Assembly (NCBI RefSeq): GCF_001995175.1
Contig: NZ_MUKN01000009.1
Coordinates: 1-64,000 of the forward strand
Direction of reading: 5' to 3'
Source of the DNA: Rathayibacter rhapontici
Lineage (GTDB): Bacteria > Actinomycetota > Actinomycetes > Actinomycetales > Microbacteriaceae
Length of the DNA: 64,000 bases
Below are positions 9,875 to 18,690 of this stretch, in pieces. The position numbers were made by a program, and so were the translations under genes. Below the pieces are notes generated by a model. That model made no database searches. It was not told the DNA's origin and was given only the letters and a program-made list of their open reading frames with translations. The first letter of the stretch is position 1. Every line of letters starts with the position of its first letter.

Positions 9875-10870
9875 TCAGGCGTCGGCGATGCTCCGGGAGC
9901 CCCCGGCCGAGCGGTCGAGGTCGCCGGTCTCGCCCGCTCGCGCCGCGCGTCCGCCCAGCACGACCATGTAGGCGAGGAAGGCGAGCAGTGCCGCCGAGCC
10001 GATGCCGATCTTGACGAACCACGGCCACGGCGCGGGCGTGACGAAACCCTCGATGACCCCGGCGACGAACAGCACGAAGACCAGTCCGATCGCGACCGTG
10101 AACAGGCTCCGCGCGTCCTCGGCCAGCGCCTGCCCGCGCGTGCGCGCGCCCGGGGCGATCCAGGCCCAGAAGATGCGCAGGCCCGCGGCCGCCGCGACGA
10201 ACACCGCGGTCAGCTCGAGCTGCCCGTGCGGGGCGATGTAGAGGAAGAAGGTGTCGCCCTCGCCGTAGTGGAACATGACCGCGATGGAGGTGCCGAGGTT
10301 CTGCGCGTTCTGCAGGAGGATGTACGGCACGTAGACCCCGACGATCCCGAAGGCGACGCACTGCGCCGCGATCCACGCGTTGTTGGTCCAGACCTGGCCG
10401 GCGAAGGACGCGGCCGGGTTCTCGGAGTAGTAGTCGACGAAGTCGTCCTCGGCGAAGCGCCTCAGCTGCTCGTCGTCCCCGAGCGAGGCCAGCAGCCGGG
10501 CGTCGCCGAGGATCCACACCGCGAACAGGGTGGAGATCAGGGCCGTGGCGAGCGCCACCGCGAGCGTCAGCCAGCGGAGCCGGTGCAGCGCCGCCGGGAG
10601 CGTCACGACGGCGAAGCGGGAGATCGCCGCCAGCGGATCCTCTCCCGTCCCCGTGAGCCGGCCCCGCGCTCGGGACAGCGAGACCGCGAGCCGGGCACCC
10701 GTGGCGGTCGATCCGGCCGTCGAGGCGATCGCGGCGAGATCGGCGGAGGCGGACTGGTACCGCTCCACGAGCTCGTCCGCCTCGTCGCCGGTCAGCCTGC
10801 GCTTGCGCGAGAGCTCGTCCAGGCGGCGCCAGTGCTCCGCGCGAGCGGCCGAGAGAGCGTCGATGTCCAT
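9875..10870 (-). CDS. stage II sporulation protein M (SpoIIM) family membrane protein
   Basis: A protein of 331 residues. A cytoplasmic helical N-terminus (about 1-105, with RLTGDEADELVERYQSASADLA) is followed by five hydrophobic segments and the family's core, including NNAWIAAQCVAFGIVGVYVPYILLQNAQNLG and an HYGEGDTFFLYIAPHGQLEL motif. In non-sporulating actinobacteria these proteins have no known role, and they nearly always pair with an RDD protein as here. The ATG at 10870 has almost no room for a leader: its neighbour starts 17 bp away on the other strand. A TATCAT element 8 bp upstream suggests a leaderless mRNA. Confidence 0.9.
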   Translation of the reverse strand: MDIDALSAARAEHWRRLDELSRKRRLTGDEADELVERYQSASADLAAIASTAGSTATGARLAVSLSRARGRLTGTGEDPLAAISRFAVVTLPAALHRLRWLTLAVALATALISTLFAVWILGDARLLASLGDDEQLRRFAEDDFVDYYSENPAASFAGQVWTNNAWIAAQCVAFGIVGVYVPYILLQNAQNLGTSIAVMFHYGEGDTFFLYIAPHGQLELTAVFVAAAAGLRIFWAWIAPGARTRGQALAEDARSLFTVAIGLVFVLFVAGVIEGFVTPAPWPWFVKIGIGSAALLAFLAYMVVLGGRAARAGETGDLDRSAGGSRSIADA

Positions 10871-10887
10871 CTGTTTAGATGATAGCC
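10871..10887. promoter_or_regulatory. 17-bp divergent spacer with candidate leaderless promoters
   Basis: The spacer between the two divergent start codons (SpoIIM-like ATG at 10870, RDD ATG at 10888) is markedly A/T-rich (CTGTTTAGATGATAGCC). On the minus strand TATCAT (10879-10884) sits 8 bp before the ATG. On the plus strand TAGATG/GATGAT lies 4-7 bp before the ATG. Both mRNAs would begin at or near their start codons, and the two -10 regions physically overlap. Confidence 0.5.
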
Positions 10888-11750
10888 ATGGGCACCGATC
10901 GGGCGGACGGCGACGAAGGCCTGATCACCGGCGAGGCGATCGCCCTCGAGGTGCCCGTCACGTCCTTCGTCCTCCGCGCGTGCGGGGCGATCATCGACCT
11001 GGTCGCCGAGATCCTGCTCGCGCTCCTGCTCTTCTCCCTGGTCTCCGTCCTCGCGGGCGAGGGCGGTCTCGATCCCTCCGCCTCCGCGGCCGTCGGCATC
11101 GCCGCCCTCGTGACCTCCCTCGTCCTGGTCCCGGTCGCCGTCGAGACGGCACCCGCGGACGCTCGCTCGGCAAGCTCGCCGTCGGCGCGAGGGTCGTGCG
11201 CGACGACGGCGGTGCGATCTCGTTCCGCCACGCCCTCGTGCGCGGGCTGACCGCCGTGCTCGAGATCGTGATGACGGCGGGCGGGCTGGCCGCGGTCGTC
11301 GGGCTGCTCTCGCGCCGCTCCCGCCGTCTCGGCGACGTGCTCGCCGGCACCCACAGCCAGCTCGAGCGCGTGCCCGCGATCGCTCCGCTCCAGGCCGAGG
11401 TCCCGGCGCCGCTCCTCGGCTGGGCGGCGACGGCCGACGTCGCCCGTCTGCCCGACGCCCTCGCGCGCCGTCTCGCCCAGTTCCTCCGGCAGCGCGGCGG
11501 CATGACCGAGCCGTCCCGCTCGCGGCTGGCCGCCTCCCTCGCCCACGAGGCGTCCGCCTTCGTGTCGCCGGTGCCCGCGGCTCCCGCCGAGGACTTCCTC
11601 CTCGCGGTCGCCGCGCTGCGCCGCGCGCGCGAGGAGCGCGCCCTCCGGCTCGCGGCCGACCGGCTCGAGCGGCTGTCGCCCGTGCTGTCCGCGGCGCCCC
11701 GGGGCTTCCCGGCCCGCCCGGATCAGCCCCCGGTCGACGGCTCGCGGTAG
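10888..11750 (+). CDS. RDD family membrane protein (frame-disrupted)
   Basis: Small integral membrane protein with an RDD-type domain. It has segments around ACGAIIDLVAEILLALLLFSLVSVL and VGIAALVTSLVLVPVAV, then RGRSLGKLAVGARVVRDDGG, the typical RDD loop, and a third segment. A soluble C-terminus of about 130 residues follows. The frame changes near 11150 (ACGGC/ACCCGCGG); one restored base gives ETA-TRGRSLGKL and 287 residues. An ATG at 10879 would add three residues, but it lies in the promoter-like spacer, so 10888 is preferred. Its last 28 bp overlap the convergent DUF3499 gene. Confidence 0.85.
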
Positions 11751-11935
11751 CGGATCACGCTCCAGCCGACCGGCACCGAGAGCCGCTGGTCGTGCTCCTC
11801 GCACAGGTCGTACCCGTGCGGATCGGGCGCGGGGCTGAGCGGGCCGACCGCGACGAGCGAGTCGCGGTAGTCGTAGGTCAGGGTGACGACCGACGGGGCG
11901 CTGCAGCCCGTCCGCGAGCACTGCCGTCCGTTCAT
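11723..11935 (-). CDS. DUF3499 family protein
   Basis: A compact 70-residue protein with MNGRQCSRTGC at the start, then VTLTYDYRDSLVAVGPLSP, HGYDLCEEH and a C-terminal PVGWSVIRYR. The two Cys-containing ends and the YDLCxxH motif are typical of DUF3499, a zinc-ribbon-like actinobacterial family found beside whiB and mannose genes (as in mycobacteria). Function unknown. The ATG at 11935 is chosen because family members begin with this Cys motif; upstream in-frame codons to 12004 are not conserved-looking. TACTGT lies 7 bp upstream, which suggests a leaderless start. Confidence 0.88.
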   Translation of the reverse strand: MNGRQCSRTGCSAPSVVTLTYDYRDSLVAVGPLSPAPDPHGYDLCEEHDQRLSVPVGWSVIRYREPSTGG

Positions 11936-11942
11936 CGCGCCC

Positions 11943-11948
11943 ACAGTA
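11943..11948 (-). promoter_or_regulatory. candidate -10 of the DUF3499 gene
   Basis: TACTGT on the minus strand, 7 bp from the ATG at 11935, fits a TANNNT -10 at leaderless spacing. The spacer to the divergent metallopeptidase gene is only 29 bp. Confidence 0.45.
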
Positions 11949-11964
11949 GCAATAGGCTGGAGGC

Positions 11965-12423
11965 ATGCCCCGCGCTCGTCGTTCCACCGCCCGCCAGGCG
12001 GCATCGGCCCGGGGCGGCTCCCGCGACAGGCACGGTCGCGGCATCCGCGGCCCGGTCACCGGACCCCACCTGCCCCTCCTGCAGACGCGGACGGACTTCT
12101 TCGAGCTGACGGTCGGCTCCGCCATCGACTACCTCCGCGGTGCGTGGCCGGACGAGCTCGCGGGCATCCGCGTCGACGTCGCGGCGACCCCCGACGTCGA
12201 TCCGGCGCGACTGGCGGGCACCGGGATCGCCCGGTGGCGGGTCGATCACGCCGAGCGCCGCATCACGCTCTACCGCGTCCCGATCGAGCGCCTGGCCAAG
12301 CTGCACCGCCGCGACGACCAGCATCAGCGGCTGCTCATCGAGAGCTACGTGTTCCGCGCCGTGGCGGAGCTGCTCGGCCGCGATCCGTGGGACATCTCCC
12401 CGGACCGCTTCCGCCACCTCTAG
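11965..12423 (+). CDS. metallopeptidase-family (zincin-like) protein without HExxH
   Basis: A protein of 152 residues. After a basic N-terminus of about 30 residues the fold matches the small minimal-zincin family PF06262: LTVGSAIDYLRGAWPDELAGIRVDV, then RRITLYRVPIERLAK and a C-terminal helix. Where classical members carry HExxH, this one reads YVFRAVAELLG, so the zinc ligands are absent and peptidase activity is not expected. The ATG at 11965 is preceded by GGAGG at optimal distance. The position between DUF3499 and DUF5719 is the conserved actinobacterial arrangement. Confidence 0.8.
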   Translation: MPRARRSTARQAASARGGSRDRHGRGIRGPVTGPHLPLLQTRTDFFELTVGSAIDYLRGAWPDELAGIRVDVAATPDVDPARLAGTGIARWRVDHAERRITLYRVPIERLAKLHRRDDQHQRLLIESYVFRAVAELLGRDPWDISPDRFRHL

Positions 12424-12457
12424 ACGGCGTCCCCGGGTCCTCGGGTGAACAGGTCCC

Positions 12458-12474
12458 CGCGTGCTCCGCACGCG
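12458..12474. terminator. hairpin between convergent genes
   Basis: Perfect 7-bp stem CGCGTGC/GCACGCG with a 3-nt loop in the 70-bp gap between the metallopeptidase gene and the convergent DUF5719 gene. There is no T-tract, but placement suits a bidirectional terminator. Confidence 0.45.
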
Positions 12475-12493
12475 AGATCGTGATCGACACGCC

Positions 12494-14059
12494 CTAGTGC
12501 GAGTACACCGTGATCGGCGACGAGAGCGGTCCGGGCGGCACGATCGGGTAGGCCGCGATCCTCCCGTCGCTCGCGATCGACACCGAGGCCTGCAGGGGCT
12601 GGTCGCTCGAGACGACGAGCTGATCGATGCCCTGATCGACGGTGACGGAGGAGTACGGTCCGATCTCGACGGTGCGCGAGCCGGACGCGGCGTCGAGCAC
12701 GACCGAGGCGGTCGTGTCGCTCGCGTTCGCGAGGTGCAGGCGCGCACCGGGCTCGCCCGTGCTCGCCACTCCGAACGGCGCCGACACCGAGGTGCCGGAG
12801 GAGAACCAGGCGTAGTCGGTGCCGGCCGCTCCGGTCGACGTGGTGCGACCCGCGGCGACGACGGGCTCGTTCGAGTTCAGGGTGATCCGGTAGGAGCCCT
12901 CGGCGAGCCCCGACAGCGGCACTTCGCCGACCCGGCCCGCCGGCACCACGACCTGCGTCGACGTGCCCGCTCCGCTGGGGTCCTCGTTCGCCACCTCGAT
13001 CGAGACGGTGCTGTCCGCGTCGCCGGGGGCGAGGATGCGCAGCACGGGGCTGCCCGCTCCGCCCGAGCCGTCGTCGCTCGACGTCTCGGCGGGAGGCGAG
13101 GCGATGCGGTAGCCCGAGATGACGGTCAGCGTCGACGGAGAGGCGGACGGTGCGGTGGTCTCGATGCCGACCGGGGTCAGACCGGAGATGGCGGTGCTCT
13201 GCAGGCTCGCGGCGATCTCCCCGCCTCGTGCGGTCATGCGCACCACGGGCTGCACGACGTCCGGTGCGAGACCGGCGAGGGGCAGCGCGCGGACCGTGCC
13301 GGCCGGGACGACGATGCCGGACGCGCCCGTCGCCTCGAGGGGCCCGTTCTCCCCGTAGAGGGCCAGATCGACGGTGGCCGCGACCTCGCTCGCGTTGGCG
13401 AGCACGAGGACGGAGGTCGAGCCGATGTCGGTCGATCCGCCGACGATCCAGCTGTCGGCCGACGGCTCGGAGCAGCCCAGGGCGCTGAGCCCGGACACCG
13501 TGTCGTTCGCGATCGACTGCGTGGTCGCACCGCCCGGGACGGGCTCGGACTCCGCAGGGACGAGGAGACCCGTCACCCCGCTCCCGGGCGCCGCGAGATC
13601 GGGCTCGTCGAGGACGGTGGAGCTCTGGACGACGCCGTCGGGCCAGACGAAGCTCCCCGAGCCGTCGAAGGCGCGGAGCTCCTCCGGTTGGGTCGCGTCG
13701 ATGAGGTCGCCGCCGCAGACGAGGGTGCTGTCGGCGGCCACGGGCGTGACGACGACGCCGTCGGCGGTCCGTGTCGCGGCGGGCAGCGGCAGCAGCTGGG
13801 GCAGGACGACCGCGGTCACCGCGAGGAGGACGCCGCCGACGCCCACCGCGGTGCGCAGGGCGCTGCGGCGTCGGCGGGCGGCGGACGCGCGGCGATCGCG
13901 GGGCGGTCTCGGCACCGCCGTCGCGACGGAGCCGGTCGTGGCGGCCCGTTCCCGGCCGGCCGAGCCGGCGCGAGCGCTCCTGCGGTCGGCGCGGGAGGAC
14001 CGGGCCGGGGGCGGGGTGACGGCGGGCATGCTCTTCTCCTGGTCGCGGGGGTCAGACAT
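12494..14059 (-). CDS. DUF5719 family exported/membrane-anchored protein
   Basis: A protein of about 521 residues. A Arg/Pro/Ala-rich cytoplasmic tail (about 1-60) precedes one membrane segment (AVGVGGVLLAVTAVVLPQLL), followed by a large extracytoplasmic beta-rich region with repeated VANASDTTA-like segments, as in DUF5719. The ATG at 14059 overlaps the stop of the upstream glycosyltransferase, so the two are translationally coupled. In actinobacteria this pair is found downstream of whiB; the protein probably assists the glycosyltransferase on the outer face of the membrane, which is inference. Two Cys (ALGCSEP and VCGGD) lie in the exported part. Confidence 0.82.
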   Translation of the reverse strand: MSDPRDQEKSMPAVTPPPARSSRADRRSARAGSAGRERAATTGSVATAVPRPPRDRRASAARRRRSALRTAVGVGGVLLAVTAVVLPQLLPLPAATRTADGVVVTPVAADSTLVCGGDLIDATQPEELRAFDGSGSFVWPDGVVQSSTVLDEPDLAAPGSGVTGLLVPAESEPVPGGATTQSIANDTVSGLSALGCSEPSADSWIVGGSTDIGSTSVLVLANASEVAATVDLALYGENGPLEATGASGIVVPAGTVRALPLAGLAPDVVQPVVRMTARGGEIAASLQSTAISGLTPVGIETTAPSASPSTLTVISGYRIASPPAETSSDDGSGGAGSPVLRILAPGDADSTVSIEVANEDPSGAGTSTQVVVPAGRVGEVPLSGLAEGSYRITLNSNEPVVAAGRTTSTGAAGTDYAWFSSGTSVSAPFGVASTGEPGARLHLANASDTTASVVLDAASGSRTVEIGPYSSVTVDQGIDQLVVSSDQPLQASVSIASDGRIAAYPIVPPGPLSSPITVYSH

Positions 14060-16914
14060 CGTCGGTCCCGTCGTCGAACTGGCCGGTGGCCTCACCCGGC
14101 TCGTCGTCGATGCCGGCCACGGGGGCACCCGAGCGGGCCCGCTCGAGCGAGAGCCCGGTCGGCACCGCCAGCAGGACCGCGACGAGGAGGATGAGCAGGA
14201 GGCCGGCGGTGTAGGCGATGCCGAACGGCCCGACGACGTCCTGCGGAGCGGCCTCCGCCCGGCCGCCCTCCGGGTCGACGGCGCTCCAGAGCAGGCCGTA
14301 GCGCGTGTCGCCGACGGCCGAGAACGCGGCGTTGCCGTCGAGCGAGACCGCGGCGCGGGCGCGGACGGCCGATGCGGCGTCTCCGGCGTCCTCGCTGCTC
14401 GCCTCGGTGAGGACCACGAACCGCACGCCGAGCTCGTCGAGCGCCGTCCCCACGTCGTAGCCGCTGCGCGACACGAGGTTGCCCGCGAGCTCGTCGATCT
14501 CGTCGGTGCTCTCGGCTCCCGTCGCCGCGAGGGTCGACTGCTGGTCGAGCGTCGCTCCGGCGCCGCGCTCGAGGCGCGCGAGGATCCCGCCGTCGGCCTG
14601 CGGCACCAGCACGATCGTGCCCACCCGGGGGTCGTTCCGGGCCTCGGCGGCCACGTAGGCCGGCAGCGAGCGGTCGGTGGTGCTGGCGATGGACGACTGC
14701 CCCTGGGGGAAGGCGAGGGCGAACGGGCCCACCGCGAGCGCGGCGGCGACCGAGACCACGATCGCGGGCACCAGGCGGAAGGAGGGCAGGGCGCCGAGCG
14801 AGAGCGAGAAGCCGATCACCAGCCCGAGCCAGTAGAGGCTGAGCGGCGATCCGCTCCACACCGCGACGGGCTCCGATCCGGCGGTCGAGACCTGGATCCC
14901 CTGCGCGAGGGAGGCGGTGAGGAGCCCGGCCGCGGCGACTCCCACGCCGCCCAGGGCGGACAGGTTGTTGGGCAGGAGGAGGGAGGCGAGGGCGGACACG
15001 ATCAGCGGCAGCACGAGCACGGCCGTCGCGAGCGGTGCGGCGGCCTCGGTGATCCCGATCCCCGCGAGCAGTTCGATCCAGCCGTCGGTCAGGGCCGAGG
15101 GCACCCCCGCGAGCAGCGAGAAGAGGTCGCGCGCGCCGAGGGGAGCGGGACTCCGGGGTCGGCGAGGACCGCGAACCAGTCGCCGCGCGGCGCGTGGGCC
15201 ACGACCAGGGGGAACAGGAGGGCGGCCGCGGGGATCGGCAGACCGGCGAAGCGCCCCACGCGCCGGCCGGACGTGGCGAGGATCACGATCCAGATCGCCA
15301 GGAGCGGCAGGGACAGGATCGGCGCGCACGCCACGACGGCCGCGGCCAGGAGCGACGCCGTGGCGGACGCCGACCAGGAGCGGTAGGCACCGAAGCCCGC
15401 GAAGAACAGCCAGGGCAGCAGCACGTGCACCAGGATCGGTCCGGGGCGCCCGTCGGACTGCGCGGCGGCGAACGCGGGAGCGAGGATCCAGACGAGCGCT
15501 CCGAAGGCCCGGGCGAGCGGGCGGGGCGTGATCCGGGCGATCATGAGCCAGGCGCCCATCGCGGCGAGCGGGAACGCGGTCAGGTAGAGCAGCACCATCG
15601 CGTAGCTGGGCGACCAGAAGGTCAGCGAGCCGAGGACGGCGAGGACTCCGGCGAAGGGATCGGCCGCTCCGATGAATCCGGAGCCGAGGTCGCGCCATCC
15701 GTACGCCGCGTTGCGCCACAGCTCGCCGACCGTCGGCGACAGGGTCAGCAGACCGCCGCCGCTGAGGGCCGGAGCGGCGATCAGCGGGGTGTAGACGATC
15801 AGGCCCGCCAGCGCCGCGACGAGGACGACCCACACTCCCCCGCTCTGGAAGAAGTGCAGCGGGTGGCGGTCGCGACCGGCCTGCACCCGCACCGCGTCGT
15901 GCCGCACGGAGCGCAGCTGCCGCACGGTGTCGAGCGGGATCCGCAGCGGGGCGATCGACTTCCAGCCGACGTTCTTGGACGAGCGGAGGATCCTGCGCGC
16001 GCGGAGCACCTTCGTGCCGCCGAAGGCCACGACGACGGCCGCGAGCAGCTCGCCCCCGACGAGTCCGGGCTGCTTGCGCAGCAGCCGGACAACCGCCCGG
16101 CCGACGGCGAGCGGCACGAGCGAGAGCCAGTGCAGGACGAGGAGCGCCACGGGCGCGTAGGCCAGGCGGCGGTGCAGCTGAGCGGTGCGGTGCTGGCGCG
16201 CCCGGCGGCGCTCGCCTCCGTCGATGCGGCGGCCGTCCGGACGCTGCAGGCCGATGCGGGCGGTCGTGACCCGCGCGTCCGGCACCCGGCTGACGCGGTG
16301 CCCGGCGAGGCGGGTGCGGATCGAGAAGTCGAGGGCGTCGTCGACGACCGGCAGCCCCGGATCGAAGCCGCCGAGCTCCTCCCAGAGGCTGTGGCGCACC
16401 AGCATGCCGCCCGCGGCGACGGAGAGGACGTCGGGATTGGCGTCGTGCTGCCCCTGGTCGAGCTCGTCCTCGAGAGGTGGACCGTGGTGCCGTAGTTGGT
16501 GATCGACTCGCCGTAGCTGCGGATGTAGCCCGACCGCGTCCAGTCCATGACCTTGGGGCCCGCGACCGCCACCGAGGGAGCGACCTCGACAGCGCCCAGG
16601 AGCGCGGCGAGCGCGCCGGGCTCGGGCGCGGAGTCCTGCGCGAGCAGCCAGAGCCACTCGTCCTCGCCCGCCGGGGGCTGCATGACCCGGACGGCGCGCG
16701 CCACGGCCTGGCCGAACGGGAGGTTCTCGGCGACCTGCACCAGCTGCGAGGGGCCCCAGGCGGCGAGCAGCTCCCCCGTGGTGTCCTTCGATCCCCCGTC
16801 GACGAAGACGGTGGCGTCGGGCTGCCGGGTCTGGGCTCGGAGCGCCGCGAGGGTGCGTTCCAGATACGCGGCGCCGTTGCGCGCGACGAGGACGGCGGTT
16901 ACTCGGGGATACAT
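14052..16914 (-). CDS. giant glycosyltransferase: GT2 domain plus multi-spanning membrane region (frame-disrupted twice)
   Basis: The N-terminal 250 residues are a GT-A fold: VTAVLVARNGAAYLERTLAAL, the nucleotide-binding FVDGGSKDTT and LLAQDSAPEPGALA. The C-terminal 650 residues hold a dozen or so hydrophobic segments. Total corrected length is about 954 residues. Two single-base losses are inferred: near 16478 (GTCCA/CCTC; restores TTV-PLEDELDQGQ) and near 15139 (CCCTC/GGCG; restores VPLP-GARDLFSLLAG). The family is encoded beside DUF5719, WhiB and mannose genes in actinobacteria and is thought to build a cell-wall glycan; the acceptor is unknown. ATG at 16914 begins directly before the first beta strand. 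Its stop overlaps the DUF5719 start. Confidence 0.85.
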
Positions 16915-17010
16915 CGCGGACCACCCTAGGCGATGGCGGCGGAGCACTCACCGGCGGCTCGCCGCCCCGCCGGGAGGGCGCGGGCCGAGCGCGCCGAGGT
17001 CGGGACGCTC

Positions 17011-17433
17011 CTAGGCGCGGCGGCGGAGCTTGCGGCGCTCGCGCTCGGAGAGGCCGCCCCAGATGCCGAAGCGCTCGTCGTTCTCGAGGGCGTACTCGAG
17101 GCACTGCGAGCGCACTTCGCACGAGGTGCAGATCTTCTTCGCATCGCGCGTCGAGCCGCCCTTCTCGGGGAAGAACGCCTCGGGGTCGGTCTGAGCGCAG
17201 AGCGAGTCGGCCTGCCAGGACAGGGCGCCGCCGGGCGCCTCGGTCTCGGAGTCGAGCCCGGGACGGACACCGGGGACGCCGAGGCGCACCGGGTCGACGA
17301 ACCAGTCCTCGGGGACCCCTGCGCGGCCGGCCGCCCCGCGGAGCTCACCGGGGGCGTGCTGACCGCCGCGTCCGGGGAAGGTGCTGCCGGGCTCCGAGAC
17401 TCCGCGTCCTGAGACGCTGTCGGGAATTGCCAT
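17011..17433 (-). CDS. WhiB-family iron-sulfur transcriptional regulator
   Basis: A protein of 140 residues with the four cluster-binding cysteines (SLCAQTD, KKICTSCEV, SQCLEYAL), the turn GIWGGLSERER and a basic C-terminal tail (RRKLRRRA) that contacts DNA. A low-complexity N-terminal region of about 70 residues precedes the core. WhiB proteins bind a 4Fe-4S cluster and usually act with the principal sigma factor. The location next to DUF3499, DUF5719 and mannose genes matches WhiB2/WhmD, a regulator of septation, though orthology needs a tree. ATG at 17433 has TAGGAGA at good spacing. A strong promoter lies at 17500-17528. Confidence 0.9.
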   Translation of the reverse strand: MAIPDSVSGRGVSEPGSTFPGRGGQHAPGELRGAAGRAGVPEDWFVDPVRLGVPGVRPGLDSETEAPGGALSWQADSLCAQTDPEAFFPEKGGSTRDAKKICTSCEVRSQCLEYALENDERFGIWGGLSERERRKLRRRA

Positions 17434-17499
17434 GCCGTCTCCTACCCCGCCGGTTCCGATGATCGGCGACCCGCTCCTCCCGGAGGCGCCGCCCACGTA

Positions 17500-17528
17500 A
17501 TTACACCGGTGTCATTCGCGAAGGTCAA
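17500..17528 (-). promoter_or_regulatory. near-consensus promoter of whiB with overlapping palindrome
   Basis: On the minus strand TTGACC (17523-17528) is followed, after exactly 17 bp, by TGTAAT (17500-17505). This is the best sigma70-type promoter in the window. A perfect 10-bp palindrome, ACACCGGTGT (17503-17512), overlaps the -10 and could be an operator, possibly for autoregulation. The 5' leader would be about 60 nt. Confidence 0.75.
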
Positions 17529-17541
17529 GTCGCAGACTGTA

Positions 17542-17605
17542 AACCCTCAACAACCCGTGGAGGGTTCACGACACTCCGGCGTGTCGCAAGCGTGACGCCG
17601 GAGTG
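17542..17605 (-). terminator. two hairpins downstream of galE
   Basis: Immediately after the galE stop (reading leftward) is an 11-bp perfect stem, CACTCCGGCGT/ACGCCGGAGTG (17572-17582 and 17595-17605, 12-nt loop). A second, 7-bp stem AACCCTC/GAGGGTT follows (17542-17548 and 17560-17566). No long T-run follows, but the position between galE and the whiB promoter suits termination. Confidence 0.6.
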
Positions 17606-17612
17606 CCGCTCG

Positions 17613-18578
17613 TCAGGCGGTCGCGGCGCTCCGGGCGCGCCAGGCGCTGTCGACCATGTCGGACAGCGAGTGGCGCATCTCCCAGCCGAGGTCCCGGCCC
17701 GCTCGCTCGCCCGAGGCGACGATGCGCGGCGGGTCTCCCGGACGGCGCGGCGCGGTCTCGGGCTCGAACGCGATCCCGGTGGTGCGAGCGATCGCGCGCA
17801 TGATCTCGCCGACCGAGGCGCCGTCGCCGCTGCCGAGGTTGTACACCGGGTCGATCGGCTCGCCGGCCGCGAGGTGGCGGGCCGCGGCGACGTGGGCGAG
17901 CGCGAGATCGGCGACGTGGATGTAGTCGCGGACGCAGGTGCCGTCGGGCGTGGGGTAGTCGGTGCCGTAGATCTTCGGCGTGCGACCGGCCAGTAGCGCC
18001 TCGAACACGAGCGGGAAGAGGTTGTGCGGGCTGGTGTCGTAGACGTCCGGGTATCCGGAGCCGACGACGTTGAAGTAGCGGAGGGAGGCGTGCCGGACGC
18101 CCCAGGCGCGTCCCGCGTCGGCGAGCAGCCACTCGCCGATGAGCTTGGTCTCGCCGTACGGCGACTCCGGGCTCTTCGGGGTCTCCTCCGTGACGATGTC
18201 GACGTCGACCGCGCCGTACACCGCCGCGCTGGAGGAGAAGACGATCGACGAGACGCCCGCGCGCTCCATCGCCGCGAGCACGCGGAGGGTGCCCGTGACG
18301 TTCTGCTCGTACGTGTGCAGCGGCCTCTGCACCGAGACCCCGGCGTACTTGAAGCCGGCGACGTGCACGACGCCCTCGATCGGGTGCTCCGCGAAGACGC
18401 GGTCCAGCAGAGCCTCGTCGAGGATCGATCCGCGGTGGAAGGGGATCCCCTCCGGCACGAACGAGTCGTGCCCCGACGACAGGTCGTCCAGGACGACCGG
18501 CTCGATGCCCTGCTCGGCGAACGCGCGCACGACGTGCGCTCCGATGTACCCGGCTCCCCCGGTGACCAGCCATGCCAT
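17613..18578 (-). CDS. galE: UDP-glucose 4-epimerase
   Basis: Extended short-chain dehydrogenase/reductase interconverting UDP-glucose and UDP-galactose. The 321 residues include the NAD-binding GGAGYIGAHV, the catalytic Ser region FSSSAAVYG, YxxxK in SPYGETKLIGEW, and the GalE signature LRYFNVVGSG and GTCVRDYIHVADLA. Length is slightly shorter than E. coli GalE but normal for actinobacteria. The ATG at 18578 is preceded by TAAAGT in the 112-bp divergent spacer, a candidate -10 (near 18624-18629). It may feed galactose into the surface glycans encoded further right. Confidence 0.93.
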   Translation of the reverse strand: MAWLVTGGAGYIGAHVVRAFAEQGIEPVVLDDLSSGHDSFVPEGIPFHRGSILDEALLDRVFAEHPIEGVVHVAGFKYAGVSVQRPLHTYEQNVTGTLRVLAAMERAGVSSIVFSSSAAVYGAVDVDIVTEETPKSPESPYGETKLIGEWLLADAGRAWGVRHASLRYFNVVGSGYPDVYDTSPHNLFPLVFEALLAGRTPKIYGTDYPTPDGTCVRDYIHVADLALAHVAAARHLAAGEPIDPVYNLGSGDGASVGEIMRAIARTTGIAFEPETAPRRPGDPPRIVASGERAGRDLGWEMRHSLSDMVDSAWRARSAATA

Positions 18579-18678
18579 GTGCGACTCCCTCGATCGTCGG
18601 CGGCCCTGCTCGGCGCCGTCGCTACTTTAGCGGCGGCACCGGACCGCGCCGCTCTGGCGGGATCTGCTCGCCCCGCGA

Positions 18679-18684
18679 TATCCT
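18679..18684 (+). promoter_or_regulatory. candidate leaderless -10 of the AraC/DJ-1 regulator
   Basis: TATCCT followed by GCCGCC (6 bp) and then the GTG start at 18691: the ideal spacing for transcription beginning at the start codon. No Shine-Dalgarno sequence is present. Confidence 0.55.
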
Positions 18685-18690
18685 GCCGCC

